Positions 24,176 through 34,075 of a stretch of DNA of 64,000 bases are shown here, piece after piece (the stretch's first letter is position 1; every line of letters starts with the position of its first letter). The position numbers were made by a program, and so were the translations under genes. Under the pieces are notes generated by a model that worked only from the letters and a program-made list of their open reading frames with translations, made no database searches and was not told where the DNA came from. Source of the stretch: Butyrivibrio sp. LB2008 (GTDB lineage: Bacteria > Bacillota > Clostridia > Lachnospirales > Lachnospiraceae); the NCBI RefSeq assembly GCF_000621565.1, contig NZ_JHXZ01000013.1, positions 124,001 through 188,000 on the forward strand, written 5' to 3'.

Positions 24176-24942
24176 AGGCCTACCTCGCTAAACTGTCTAA
24201 CATCTCCCAATATTGAATTTATCAGATCTGTTTCATTAGTAAAACTCTTTTTGTTCTTATTACTAACCTTATCGAATATAGATTCTTTGCAATATGCCAG
24301 GTCGGCGATCTCAAGCATAGGAATATCTATCTCGCTGTCGCCTGCTGCAATAACAAACTCGGGAACAAACTTTTCTTTCAGCCTTGTAAGCGCCGCTCCC
24401 TTATTGAACTGCGGCGGCAAAAAATATATCTTTCTGCCAAAATACTCGACACGCAGCCTTGTCTTTTCAGAAAAAGTATCCGCAATACCTTCTACGCTTC
24501 CCCCGTCTTCACAGTAGGCAAAAACATACATCTCATCTACTTTTCTGCATCTGATATGCAGATCTTCTTTTTGAGATTCAAGCATAGCAAGAATATCATC
24601 CAGGTCTTTCCTGTATTCATCCATGAACTTGTAACTTGTTTCATCCCAGGAAGATACTCTTTCGTTGTTCGAAAGAAGTATTGCACCGTTTGTCGTAACA
24701 GCATATTCGGGCTCTGCTCCGGGTTTCCAATTTATCCTAAGGTACTGCTCGATCGACCTTGTCGTCAACGGAGTGTACCTTGCAAGCATCTTTAATTCTT
24801 CAATCTGTTCGTATGTCTCTTTATTAATATAACTCTGTTCTTTGCCATTTATCCACTCAATACACATATCTCCGTCTCTTTTTTGTTTATAAGAATGGAT
24901 CAATGTATTATCGAGATCACATGCGATCAATATATTTTTCAT
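24172..24942 (-). CDS. HAD-family phosphatase of the Ter module
   Basis: The 256-residue protein begins ILIACDLDNTLIHS (HAD motif I, DxDxT), has the Cof-like cap and the motif IV stretch EFVIAAGDSEIDIPMLEIAD. HAD phosphatases of this branch occur beside CitE-like lyases and phosphoribosyltransferases in Ter operons, where comparative genomics predicts a pathway making a nucleoside-like metabolite; this enzyme would remove a phosphate from it (inference). It is directly downstream of the StiP-type gene, with no gap. Confidence 0.85.
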   Translation of the reverse strand: MKNILIACDLDNTLIHSYKQKRDGDMCIEWINGKEQSYINKETYEQIEELKMLARYTPLTTRSIEQYLRINWKPGAEPEYAVTTNGAILLSNNERVSSWDETSYKFMDEYRKDLDDILAMLESQKEDLHIRCRKVDEMYVFAYCEDGGSVEGIADTFSEKTRLRVEYFGRKIYFLPPQFNKGAALTRLKEKFVPEFVIAAGDSEIDIPMLEIADLAYCKESIFDKVSNKNKKSFTNETDLINSILGDVRQFSEVGL

Positions 24943-25995
24943 TTATGTGTCCGCCATAGATTTAATAATTCCGCAAGCTCTGTAGTGTTTCAGCGGATAT
25001 TCTGCCACTTCGATATTTTTCTCCCTCGCAAGCTGATAAAGATGTCCCAAATGCTCTTCATCATTCTTGCTGCTTACAAGTATCTTCCATGGCATCCTTC
25101 TTAAAAGAACTCGCGTAGCCTCACCGATACTGGGCTTTACCAGGTTGATATCATCGATGCCAAATTCTTTTGCAATAGCCCTTACTTCATCTATCGCACT
25201 TTCATCCGGCTTATCCTCTGCAGTATCAGATTCGTCTTCAAACTCAAATTTTGCCTCCACGGCGTCAATGAACTCATAAGTGACGTCTCTATCCATTAAA
25301 TTATCATAAAAGACAGCACCGTGAAAATCTTTTTCTCCAATAATATCATCGCGCAAAAATGTTCTGCTAAGAAGCCCTGAAACCGTTGAGTTAAGGCATG
25401 AGCTTGCGATAAGAAAATCATCATGCGTTCCGAAATATTTGGCAACATACGCAGGATCTGACAAAACCGCAAGACTGTTATCTATCATAGGATAATCCTC
25501 GATAGCCTTCGCAAGCTCTCTCTGAATAGCACCCTTACCTGTCCATCCGTCAACAAACTGTATTCCCTCAGCATCGTGTCTTTCAAGAATATAATCTATC
25601 GCGTTTTTGTCTATTCCTCTTCCTCTTATGATCGAGATCGAATAGTGCGGCACATCGCAGCCGTATTTCTCTTTGATATATCTTTTTATCAAAATGCCGA
25701 CAGGCGTACCTGCTCTTGCAAGAGAAACAAGCACCAGCTTATCCCCTTTTGCATTCCACAACCTCTGAGAAACCGCACCGACAGCCTTGGCTGTGATATG
25801 GCTGTATCTGGCAAGAGCATCTTCGTATGTCTTCTGATATTTCTCCGAAGGCTCATATTCTATAGGAAGCATCTCGCAGTAATGTCTTCCGCTCTGTATC
25901 TCCCTTTCGCGCTCTTCTGTCGTCTGAGGTTCCACCATTCCGGTTATATCTTTTAAAAGGACTGTCACATCCTCCGGTTTATATGTTCCAAACAA
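24943..25995 (-). CDS. StiP/PELOTA phosphoribosyltransferase-like protein
   Basis: The 350-residue protein resembles proteins annotated as StiP with a C-terminal PELOTA-type RNA-binding domain. The N-terminal part has LVLVSLARAGTPVGILIKRYI and HYSISIIRGRGIDKNAIDYIL and VDGWTGKGAIQREL, a divergent PRTase pattern (the loop GWTGKG occupies the PRPP-binding position). The C-terminal 85 residues (IDDINLVKPSIGEATRVLLRR) fit the PELOTA fold. The 'cysteine protease' name given to the family is doubtful. It is a member of the Ter biosynthetic module. Confidence 0.78.
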   Translation of the reverse strand: MFGTYKPEDVTVLLKDITGMVEPQTTEEREREIQSGRHYCEMLPIEYEPSEKYQKTYEDALARYSHITAKAVGAVSQRLWNAKGDKLVLVSLARAGTPVGILIKRYIKEKYGCDVPHYSISIIRGRGIDKNAIDYILERHDAEGIQFVDGWTGKGAIQRELAKAIEDYPMIDNSLAVLSDPAYVAKYFGTHDDFLIASSCLNSTVSGLLSRTFLRDDIIGEKDFHGAVFYDNLMDRDVTYEFIDAVEAKFEFEDESDTAEDKPDESAIDEVRAIAKEFGIDDINLVKPSIGEATRVLLRRMPWKILVSSKNDEEHLGHLYQLAREKNIEVAEYPLKHYRACGIIKSMADT

Positions 25996-26000
25996 ATCAT

Positions 26001-27203
26001 TTACCCCCTGTAAAGAACTACGTTCTTATTTCCTTCTTTGAAAAGAGCCTCTACGAGACTGTGTCTTTCGCAGAAAGAATCGCGATCGCTATCTGTTACA
26101 ATGATAACAAGATCGTACTTTTTAAGATCGTAGATATAGGTCTTTCTTCCATTGTCATAAAGACTCTTTATTCTGTATCCCGATGTTATCGGATAGCCTT
26201 TTGCCCTGCAGATTCCGATAGGACTGCGGGTTGTTGAATGTGTATAAACATTGGCTCTTGTATTCTTCTCTATTGTTTCACCCAAAACAATCGCGGGATA
26301 CATGCATTCTTCCGTTCCCAGGATCAATATACTTCCGTAATCATCAAACAATTTTTCCTGGATCAAAAAATCATATGCAAACATCTTACAGTTTTCCACA
26401 TATTCACGGGTTTTTACACCAAGTCTGGGATCCATAAGATTTGCGCGCGAATTCAGATATTCATATCTTGCTACGGCTACATTTTCATTTATCTCTTCGG
26501 CTTCACTTATATCATATTGCTTTACATCCTCGGTAAAATCCGTGTCATCAAGCTTTACAAGTGAAATGCTCTCTATTCCGTAGCTTTCCATCTTCGCATT
26601 GTTTTCTTGTGTTACTCTGTTTATTATTGAAGCTGCGACCAGCTTTTTTTCATTTACTTCAGGATAATTCTTCTTAAGTTGTTCAATAAAATTGATTATT
26701 GTTTTTCCGGTCGAGATCTCATCATCGACAAAAACAATAGTCTCAGTATCAGCAAGCCATTTCCCCAGATGAGAAGCTGAAAGCTTCTGATCCGTAGCAT
26801 GGCTGTGCTCCTCGAGGAATTCAATCCATTCTGATTCACGTGAGATATTCTCTCTGGTTGTATGAATGTAGATGCAATCTCCACCCATCTTCTCTGCAAC
26901 AGTCATGCCAACAGCAGTTGCAGTCTCAGCAAAGCCTATTACAAGCTTTGTCTCAGGGTACTTTTCACTTACAAGTTCCCCGAAAGTATGAAGCATTTCC
27001 AATGCATCCGACGGTCTTACCGGCAAATGCTTGCCCTGCAGAGGATCAACCAAAAGATATGTTCTTTTTGTATTATGAAAACGCTTCGCCAGTTTTAACA
27101 GCTCGTGTTCTGTATACTCTTTCACATTATCTCCTTTTATAAACAAATCGACGTTTCCGGATGTGCACGCTTCCCCATACGGCAATCCGGCTTTAACCGT
27201 CAC
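26001..27203 (-). CDS. Phosphoribosyltransferase with TRSP domain
   Basis: The 400-residue protein has a clear PRPP-binding motif, ETIVFVDDEISTGKT, after LVIGFAETATAVG, typical of type I phosphoribosyltransferases. The C-terminal half (LGTEECMYPAIVLGETIEKN...YTHSTTRSPIG) matches the TRSP domain that accompanies these enzymes in Ter operons. It would join or remove a ribose phosphate in the predicted nucleoside-like pathway. It overlaps the CitE-like stop by four bases and is 5 bases from the next gene. Confidence 0.85.
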   Translation of the reverse strand: MTVKAGLPYGEACTSGNVDLFIKGDNVKEYTEHELLKLAKRFHNTKRTYLLVDPLQGKHLPVRPSDALEMLHTFGELVSEKYPETKLVIGFAETATAVGMTVAEKMGGDCIYIHTTRENISRESEWIEFLEEHSHATDQKLSASHLGKWLADTETIVFVDDEISTGKTIINFIEQLKKNYPEVNEKKLVAASIINRVTQENNAKMESYGIESISLVKLDDTDFTEDVKQYDISEAEEINENVAVARYEYLNSRANLMDPRLGVKTREYVENCKMFAYDFLIQEKLFDDYGSILILGTEECMYPAIVLGETIEKNTRANVYTHSTTRSPIGICRAKGYPITSGYRIKSLYDNGRKTYIYDLKKYDLVIIVTDSDRDSFCERHSLVEALFKEGNKNVVLYRG

Positions 27204-28174
27204 ACATCCTCTTTTATTCCATATATATCAGCAAGAATGGATATCTTCTTAGCCCACTTTCCGTGAACCTTAACTTCATTCATCCTGTTTCCACCTTCAC
27301 TCTTCGCAACTCCGAGTGGTCCTTTATCCCAACCAAGGATCTTCATGGCATCTTCATAATCAGCTCTGCTTACCTTAAGACTCTCGTAGATAATAGGTAA
27401 CTGACTGGGATGAATCGCTGTCTTTCCGATAAATCCGTTTATTCTGTCGAGCTCAAGTTCTCTCGCAAGTCCTTTGTCCCATACTCCGTCACGCTCTGCG
27501 CCGAAATACTCCCAAACAGGGCCGGACACAACATAATCCGAAGCAAAAATGTTTATGATATCAACAAATATGTCTCTTATAACTCCGATATCATATATTG
27601 TCTGACTTGCCGCTCTTCTAAGGCCGTAGAGATTGCAGAAATCATTTCCGCCTACTCTCACATTGAGTACATAGTCCTTGATCGTATCAAGAGACTCTTT
27701 TATCTTGGTCAAAGTTCCGATACGTGTCGCAACATCTGCTATCATCCTTGTTTCAAGGATTGGCATTATATAAGTGATCTTATCCTTGCCTGCATTAACC
27801 TTTTTAATGCAAGAGATGTAATCATTCATATTGGACAGATCAAACTTTGGAAGTAAATATCCGGAGATAATATCCGAATAATCTTTGTAGAGATCAATGA
27901 TATGTCTCATATGCTCGGGTGTTCTTATTCTTACAAACACCAAAGGTCTCTTCTTTTCATCTATTTCCGCAAGTTCCCCAAGCACTTCCTTTAAGATCTG
28001 CTCTGCCTCTTCAAGACAATCGTCCTGAATAGTATCTTCCAGGCAAAATGCGAGGGAAGTTAAAAACGGAAAACTTCCGTTTTTAACTTTCTGAGGCACT
28101 TTCCGGTTCATTCCGGGAGCATAAAGAAGTCCTCCTATCGAGTACTTGAGTCGCTCTTTCTCATCTAATTCCAT
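27200..28174 (-). CDS. HpcH/CitE-like C-C lyase of the Ter module
   Basis: The 324-residue protein follows the CitE/HpcH TIM-barrel pattern: GGLLYAPGMNRKVPQKV, SLAFCLEDTIQDDCL (metal-binding E-D), VFVRIRTPEHM, YIMPILET and GFIGKTAIHPSQLPII, with the metal-binding and acid residues in place. Such enzymes make or break C-C bonds of acyl-type substrates. In Ter operons a member of this family is regularly found with the PRTases and HAD phosphatase, so a role in the same pathway is inferred. The substrate is unknown. Confidence 0.85.
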   Translation of the reverse strand: MELDEKERLKYSIGGLLYAPGMNRKVPQKVKNGSFPFLTSLAFCLEDTIQDDCLEEAEQILKEVLGELAEIDEKKRPLVFVRIRTPEHMRHIIDLYKDYSDIISGYLLPKFDLSNMNDYISCIKKVNAGKDKITYIMPILETRMIADVATRIGTLTKIKESLDTIKDYVLNVRVGGNDFCNLYGLRRAASQTIYDIGVIRDIFVDIINIFASDYVVSGPVWEYFGAERDGVWDKGLARELELDRINGFIGKTAIHPSQLPIIYESLKVSRADYEDAMKILGWDKGPLGVAKSEGGNRMNEVKVHGKWAKKISILADIYGIKEDV

Positions 28175-28204
28175 TTCTTCACCTGATCAAGCCCTTGTTA
28201 CTTA

Positions 28205-30883
28205 TTATTTCTTTTTTGTTGCAACAAGGATACCTTTCCTAATTAAATCAACAGGGATCATTGTTGCCGCTATTACTGCAACAAGTGCCCATCCACCGAT
28301 GCTGAACGGTGTGCAGCTGAACATAGAACTGATCCAGCCAAATACTGCGAACGGAATAACCGCTGCATTAACAATAATTGCCTGTGCCAAAACGATGGCA
28401 AACCAAACCTTCATGAATCCGGGATTCTGTTTAAGTCCCTTGAATATTCCGAATCCGTCATCTCTTACATTGAATCCGTTAAAGAGCGCAGCTACAACAA
28501 ACAGAACAAAGTATGCTGTATGAAGCTGTTCCTGTGATCCAAAGAAGTTTGCAAATACAGGCATCTTGAGGAATGCAAAACTTACAGCTGTAAGCCAAAG
28601 TGCCATGCTAAGGATCTGTATAGCCATTGACTTGCTGATAATGCTCTCATCTCTTCTTCTGGGTGCTTCAGTCATATACTTCTCATGAGCAGGCTCATTT
28701 CCGAGCATGATAGCTCCGAGACTGTCCATAACAAGATTTACAAAGAGAAGGTGTGTAACCTTCAAAGGTTCAACAACTCCGAAGAACGGGCTGATAGCAC
28801 TTACGATAACTGCGGCAACATTTATCACCAACTGGAATTTACAGAATTTCAAAATGTTGTGATAAATAGTTCTTCCATACAAGATCGCATCTTTGATGGA
28901 TCTGAAGTTATCATCGAGGATAACGATCTCACCTGCTTCTTTTGCAGCTTCTGTTCCGCTACCCATAGCGAATCCGACATCTGCTCTCTTAAGTGCGGGT
29001 GAATCATTAACTCCGTCTCCGGTCATACCGCAAACAAGATTCATTTCCTGACAGATTCTTACCATTCTGGACTTATCTGTAGGAAGAGCTCTTGCGATTA
29101 CTCTGATATCTTTTACAATTGCCTTGATCTCATCATCAGTCATGTTGTTAAGCTGAGCAGATGTGAGGGCTCTGTCTGTTTCTTTCTGAATAAGACCTGC
29201 ATCTTTAGCGATAGAAACCGCTGTCTCTAGACGGTCACCTGTGATCATAACTACCTGGATTCCGGCACCCTGTACTTCCTTGATGGCTTCCTTAGCCTCA
29301 GGACGAACATCGTCACGAATTGCTACAAATCCGATGATCACAACATCATCGTTGATCTTATCCTCTGTGAATGCTTTCTCTGAATATCCGAAAGCAAGCA
29401 CTCTCATTGCTCTTGAAGCGTACTCATTGATCTTGGCTTCAACAGCTTCCTGTGTAAGTTCAATAACTTCACCGTTTGAATTAAGTCCCTTCTTGGCAGA
29501 TGCAAGAAGTCTCTCGGGAGCTCCTTTGTAGAAGACCTGCTTGAGCTCTTTGATCTCAACCTGGCTGAACTTATTTGCAGAATTGAATGTCTGTGACATT
29601 CCTACGCTATAATCTGTATCTTTATCAGTTCCCTTTGTAAGGAAGTTCATCTCTTCCTCACCGAGGAATTTTACAAGAGCCTGGTCGGTAGCATTACCAC
29701 CGATTACGCGATGCTCTCCGTCGAACATTGATGCTGTATTTTTTCCGATGGCGATATTAAGCATTGACTTTACTTTGCCGTGATCCTTGATCTCAGCCAA
29801 AGGAATGTTTGCACCGTCAGCTGTAAAGAATTCAACAACTTCAAGGCTTCCCTTTGTGATGGTACCTGTCTTATCACTGAACAAAATGTTGAGTGATCCT
29901 GCAGTCTCAATACCTACTGCCTTACGAACAAGGACGTTGTGATCAAGCATTCTGCTTGTGTTCTGCATAAGTACGAGTGAGATCATAAGAGGAAGTCCCT
30001 CAGGTACTGCACAAACAACGATCAATATCGCAAGTGAAACAGCTTCGATAACATTCATAAGAATGTTGCTCCAACCTGAAGCAAAATAAGCTGAAAATCC
30101 ACCGGCACTGAAGATGAAGTAAGCGATATACAAAACAACGATCACTGCCGCAGATACATATCCGAATACAGAAATCTGATTTGCCAATATTCCAAGCTTA
30201 ACCTTAAGAGGTGAATCGGGCTCTTCAGCCTGCATATCCTCAGCCATCTTACCCATCATGGTCTTAAGTCCGACTTTGCGAACTTCCATGACACCTTCTC
30301 CGTCGAAGATAACAGCGCCTCTAAAGAGTGAGTATGAATCAACAAAAACATCACCCGTGATTTCTTCAGGGAACTCAGTCTTTTCGTCTGTGGCTGTCTT
30401 TTCACATTCTTCAGCCTCACCGTTAAGTACTGAGTTATCAACTCTGAGGTCACCCTCAACGAGAATACCGTCAGCAGGAACCTTGTCACCTGACTGAAGG
30501 ATAACTCTGTCACCAACTACTACATCATCAATTTCGATTACTGAAATAATTCCGTTTCTATATACTTTGCAAGTGTCTTTCTTGGTACTTTCCTTAAGTT
30601 CACGGTACTTTGTATCACTTGCAACACCTGTCTTTGCAGTAACAAATGCAACGATAAGTACTGCTACGACTGTTCCGATAGGTTCATAAATCTCTGCCTG
30701 TCCCATAAAGAACATGACAAGCATAATTACAACGATAAAGAGAAGGATTTTGATCATAGGATCGCTGAATGTTTCCTTGAACTCCTCCCAAAATGTTGTA
30801 GGTTCGGAATCAGGAATAATATTTGCTCCGTTCTTTTCCCTGGATTCCTTTACTTCAATATCTGTTAATCCTTTTTTCCCCAT
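28205..30883 (-). CDS. Ca2+-type P-type ATPase
   Basis: The 892-residue protein has all P-type ATPase signatures: LNGEAEE (in place of TGES), CAVPEGLPLM, the phosphorylation site FSDKTGTITKG, MITGDRLETA and MTGDGVNDSPAL. The M4 PEGLP and M6 NLVMDSLGA (N-x3-D) residues are those that bind Ca2+ in SERCA/PMCA-type pumps. About ten membrane segments are visible. It sits in the middle of the ter operon, in the place where other Firmicutes often have a TerC membrane protein, so it may export the metal whose stress the operon handles. The TGE motif of the A domain reads NGE here. Confidence 0.9.
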   Translation of the reverse strand: MGKKGLTDIEVKESREKNGANIIPDSEPTTFWEEFKETFSDPMIKILLFIVVIMLVMFFMGQAEIYEPIGTVVAVLIVAFVTAKTGVASDTKYRELKESTKKDTCKVYRNGIISVIEIDDVVVGDRVILQSGDKVPADGILVEGDLRVDNSVLNGEAEECEKTATDEKTEFPEEITGDVFVDSYSLFRGAVIFDGEGVMEVRKVGLKTMMGKMAEDMQAEEPDSPLKVKLGILANQISVFGYVSAAVIVVLYIAYFIFSAGGFSAYFASGWSNILMNVIEAVSLAILIVVCAVPEGLPLMISLVLMQNTSRMLDHNVLVRKAVGIETAGSLNILFSDKTGTITKGSLEVVEFFTADGANIPLAEIKDHGKVKSMLNIAIGKNTASMFDGEHRVIGGNATDQALVKFLGEEEMNFLTKGTDKDTDYSVGMSQTFNSANKFSQVEIKELKQVFYKGAPERLLASAKKGLNSNGEVIELTQEAVEAKINEYASRAMRVLAFGYSEKAFTEDKINDDVVIIGFVAIRDDVRPEAKEAIKEVQGAGIQVVMITGDRLETAVSIAKDAGLIQKETDRALTSAQLNNMTDDEIKAIVKDIRVIARALPTDKSRMVRICQEMNLVCGMTGDGVNDSPALKRADVGFAMGSGTEAAKEAGEIVILDDNFRSIKDAILYGRTIYHNILKFCKFQLVINVAAVIVSAISPFFGVVEPLKVTHLLFVNLVMDSLGAIMLGNEPAHEKYMTEAPRRRDESIISKSMAIQILSMALWLTAVSFAFLKMPVFANFFGSQEQLHTAYFVLFVVAALFNGFNVRDDGFGIFKGLKQNPGFMKVWFAIVLAQAIIVNAAVIPFAVFGWISSMFSCTPFSIGGWALVAVIAATMIPVDLIRKGILVATKKK

Positions 30884-31035
30884 TTTCTAATCACTCCTAA
30901 TAAGCGTTTTATTTCTTTTATTAAATATTTCCCCTAAAAGCGGTCCCCATAGAAAACGGGCGGGATAGCCACAAATCCCATTGCCAAGACAGTTTCTTTC
31001 CCACCCATTTACTTCAAGCACATATTTTAAATCTA
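30884..31035 (-). other. Internal gap of the ter operon
   Basis: About 150 non-coding bases between a terD gene and the ATPase gene. GGGTGGGA can pair with TCCCGCCC (one G-U) around a 30-base loop on the minus strand. There is no T-tract. A processing or attenuation role is possible. Confidence 0.4.
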
Positions 31036-31647
31036 TTAGGTGTATCTCTTAGCCAGGCCATCGATTCCTTGATCCTGTGTTCCCTGACCGATAGCATTAA
31101 ACTTCCACTCACCGTTATGGCGATAAACTTCACCAAAGATCATAGCGAGCTGTCCGGAATAATCCTCAGTAAGGTTATATCTGCAGATTTCCTTGTTATT
31201 ACTCTGATCAACGATTCTTATATACGCATTCTTGATCATTCCGAAATGCTGATTACGTGTTGCAGCGGAATAAATATTTACAACAAAGACAATCTTGTCA
31301 TACTCTGCAGGAACCGAAGCAAGATCAACAATGATCTGCTCATCGTCTCCGTCACCGGCACCTGTGAGGTTATCTCCCATATGCTGTACTGTTCCCGATG
31401 AATGCTTGAGGTTGCGGAAATATACAATATCCTTGCTTCCCTTTAACTTTCCACCCTTAAGCATAATTGCAGATGCATCGCAATCTATATCCTGAACCAT
31501 ACTTGAACTTCCGAACAATGCATTTAAAAGTCCGCCGCCGACGCTCTTTTTAGCCTCGTCCCATCCAAGTCCTACTATTACTTTTCCTAATCCTGCACTC
31601 TCTTTTGAAAGGCTAACTTTCTGACCTTTCTGTAAACTAATAGACAT
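31036..31647 (-). CDS. TerD-family protein (third of array)
   Basis: The 203-residue protein starts at the ATG at 31647, which has AAGGAGG 8 bases upstream; an earlier in-frame start overlaps the preceding gene. It keeps [47 protein letters not shown] and VFVVNIYSA. The first Asp-rich motif is changed: GLGWDEAKKSVGGGLLNALFG replaces the [17 protein letters not shown] of the other two, so this copy may bind Ca2+ differently. Confidence 0.88.
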   Translation of the reverse strand: MSISLQKGQKVSLSKESAGLGKVIVGLGWDEAKKSVGGGLLNALFGSSSMVQDIDCDASAIMLKGGKLKGSKDIVYFRNLKHSSGTVQHMGDNLTGAGDGDDEQIIVDLASVPAEYDKIVFVVNIYSAATRNQHFGMIKNAYIRIVDQSNNKEICRYNLTEDYSGQLAMIFGEVYRHNGEWKFNAIGQGTQDQGIDGLAKRYT

Positions 31648-31667
31648 TCTGTCTACCTCCTTATCAC

Positions 31668-32249
31668 TCAATCAACTTCAACACCGAAACTAGCACAAAG
31701 TGCTGCCAATCCGCCCTGATATCCGCTTCCTATAGCGTTAAATTTCCACTCGCCATTGTTCTTGTAAAGTTCTCCGAACACTGCTGCAGTTTCAATTGAG
31801 AAGTCCTCTCCGAGATCGTACTTAAGCATCTCTTCGCCTGTCTCTTCGTTATATATACGAATGAAAGCATTGTTAACCTGTCCAAAATTCTGACGTCTTG
31901 TCTCAGCATCATAGATTGTTGCTGTAAATGCGATCTTTACGATGTTCTCGGGAACACGGCTAAGATCAATTCTTATCTGCTCATCATCACCGTCGCCGGC
32001 ACCTGTTAGATTGTCTCCGAGGTGCTCAATTCCACCTGAAGGGTGCTTTAAATTTCCATAGAATACAAAGTCTTCCTGTCTTGATACCTTGCCGCTCTCA
32101 GTCAAGCAGAAAGCTGCAGCGTCAAGATCGAAATCTCCGCCTGTATCAAAAGCATTTATGTCCCATCCAAGTCCTACTACAACTTTCTTTAATCCCGGAT
32201 TATCCTTTGTAAGGCTTACTTTCTGTCCTTTACTTAAATTAATACCCAT
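31668..32249 (-). CDS. terD: TerD-family protein (second of array)
   Basis: The 193-residue protein shows [20 protein letters not shown], the Asp-rich Ca2+-binding [30 protein letters not shown] and [21 protein letters not shown]. TerD proteins bind Ca2+ and are required for tellurite, colicin or phage resistance in ter operons; the molecular role is not settled. It is about 75 percent similar to the next gene upstream and clearly arose by duplication. Confidence 0.93.
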   Translation of the reverse strand: MGINLSKGQKVSLTKDNPGLKKVVVGLGWDINAFDTGGDFDLDAAAFCLTESGKVSRQEDFVFYGNLKHPSGGIEHLGDNLTGAGDGDDEQIRIDLSRVPENIVKIAFTATIYDAETRRQNFGQVNNAFIRIYNEETGEEMLKYDLGEDFSIETAAVFGELYKNNGEWKFNAIGSGYQGGLAALCASFGVEVD

Positions 32250-32271
32250 GTTTTTATTCTCTCCTTATCTG

Positions 32272-32853
32272 TTATTCAGCATCTATTCCATAATGTCCGC
32301 AAAGAGCTGCCAATCCGCCCTGGAATCCGCTACCGATTGCGTTGAACTTCCAATCGCCGTCTTTCTTGTACAATTCTCCGACAACTACAGCTGTCTCGAT
32401 TGAGAAATCCTCACCGAGGTCGTATCTGATAAGCTCAGTATTTGTTGCCTCATCAACAATACGAATGTACGCATTTGAAACCTGACCGAAGTTCTGTCTT
32501 CTTCTCTCAGCGTCATAGATTGTTACTGTAAATGCAACCTTCTCAATGTTATCGGGGATTGTGCTAAGATTAACCATAACCTGCTCATCATCGCCTTCAC
32601 CTTCACCGGTAAGGTTATCTCCCATGTGCTTAACAGAGCCGCTTGAATGCTCAAGGTTTCCATAGAAAATAAATTCTTTCTCTGTAGGGCACTTGCCTGA
32701 TGATCCGAGCAAAAATGCAGATGCATCAAGGTCGAAATCAGCTCCCGAATCAAATGCATTTACATCCCATCCAAGTCCGACCATAATGCTCTTAAGGCTT
32801 GGATTGCCCTTTGTCAAATCAACTTTCTGTCCTTTACTAAGATTAATACTCAT
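32272..32853 (-). CDS. terD: TerD-family protein (first of array)
   Basis: The 193-residue protein has [52 protein letters not shown] and [21 protein letters not shown]. The Ca2+-binding Asp residues are intact. It is the first of three tandem terD genes, corresponding to the YceC/D/E trio of Bacillus subtilis, and follows the telA gene after a 56-base gap. Confidence 0.93.
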   Translation of the reverse strand: MSINLSKGQKVDLTKGNPSLKSIMVGLGWDVNAFDSGADFDLDASAFLLGSSGKCPTEKEFIFYGNLEHSSGSVKHMGDNLTGEGEGDDEQVMVNLSTIPDNIEKVAFTVTIYDAERRRQNFGQVSNAYIRIVDEATNTELIRYDLGEDFSIETAVVVGELYKKDGDWKFNAIGSGFQGGLAALCGHYGIDAE

Positions 32854-32909
32854 TTCAATTTCCTCCTAAAAATGTATATACAAAATGCCTGTTATCAGGC
32901 GGTAAAATA

Positions 32910-34070
32910 TTAATTCTGATTTGCCGGCATATTATATCTCTGATTAAAGTCTTCCTTGATAGCCTCAAGTCTCTTCTGATCGTCAATTCTCTTCTGACGT
33001 GCTTCCTCCTGAATTCTCTGAGTCTCATCAATTCCCGATGTGATAGTTCTCCATGTTGTTTCAAGCGTCTCGATCTGAATTGAGTTGCCTGATGCCATTC
33101 TTGCTGTATTCTTAGATACTTCGATAGTATTCTGTGCATTCTTGATAAGCATCTCATTTGTCTTCTTATCAAGCTCAGACATTGCCTCTGCCTGGATCTT
33201 CTGGCGCTTAAGGAGGATTGCCTGTGCAAGAGCCTGCTTAAATACAGGAAGTGTAACGATGAATGCTGAATTGATCTTTCTGACAAGGTTGTAGTTACTG
33301 AACTCCATTGTCTTGATCATAGGAATTGACTGCATTGCTACGTTTTCTGCAATTCTAAGATCCTGAGTTCTCTGCTCGAGCATCATAAGAGCCTGCTGCA
33401 TGCTTGTGATCTCAAACTGAAGTGAAGCATCGCCTGTCTCCTGCATTTTCTGCTGAAGCTGTGCGATATACTCTTCCAACTCTCTGCATCCCTGCTCACC
33501 TGCAAGTATGTATTTAACGAGCTGATGATAATATGCTACGTTTGACTCGAACATTGTATTGAGCTTGCGGTTTGACTGCTTGATCTCGTCCTCATAACTT
33601 CTGAGCTGAACGTAGATCTTGTCAACTTCGTCACCCATTGTGTGATACTTAGCTAGTATCTTCTCAAGCTGCTTCTTAAGATTTCCGAAGAGCTTACCGA
33701 AAAGTCCCGGATTTTCCTTGATCTCTTCGATGTCAAACTTTGCCATGATATTTGCCAATGTCTTGAGCATTGCGCTTGAATCATCCAATTGTGAAAGTGT
33801 CATGCTGTTAAGAACAACATCGGAAGCCTTTGAAATCTCTTCCGCAACCTCTGCACCGAATGAAACGATGGTATCGAGATTATTTACTTCGAGCTGACTG
33901 CAAAGTGCATCTACTTCCTCAGAATTAACCAGGTCACGGCTCATCTGCTCTCTGTCTGCAACGATGTCATACTGCTCTACAGGTTCAATCTCATTTTTTG
34001 CTGCAGGCGCACCTACATTCAAAGTTGTTGCCGCCTGTGCGGTCTGTGTTCTGCTAAAATCTAATCCCAT
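32910..34070 (-). CDS. telA: TelA/YceH toxic anion resistance protein
   Basis: The 386-residue protein is predicted to be almost entirely helical with long coiled coils. It contains the TelA stretches LFGKLFGNLKKQLEKILAKY, IYVQLRSYEDEIKQSNRKL and LAGEQGCRELEEYIAQLQQK, and the C-terminal IETLETTWRTITSGIDETQ. TelA-family proteins are cytoplasmic and linked to tellurite and cell-envelope stress resistance. It lies between yceG and the terD array, as YceH does with YceG in Bacillus. Confidence 0.92.
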   Translation of the reverse strand: MGLDFSRTQTAQAATTLNVGAPAAKNEIEPVEQYDIVADREQMSRDLVNSEEVDALCSQLEVNNLDTIVSFGAEVAEEISKASDVVLNSMTLSQLDDSSAMLKTLANIMAKFDIEEIKENPGLFGKLFGNLKKQLEKILAKYHTMGDEVDKIYVQLRSYEDEIKQSNRKLNTMFESNVAYYHQLVKYILAGEQGCRELEEYIAQLQQKMQETGDASLQFEITSMQQALMMLEQRTQDLRIAENVAMQSIPMIKTMEFSNYNLVRKINSAFIVTLPVFKQALAQAILLKRQKIQAEAMSELDKKTNEMLIKNAQNTIEVSKNTARMASGNSIQIETLETTWRTITSGIDETQRIQEEARQKRIDDQKRLEAIKEDFNQRYNMPANQN

Positions 34071-34075
34071 TTCTT

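Noticed and set aside
28205..30883. A heavy-metal (P1B) efflux pump in the ter operon
   Set aside because: It lacks CPC/HMA motifs and has PEGLP and N-x3-D as in Ca2+ pumps.
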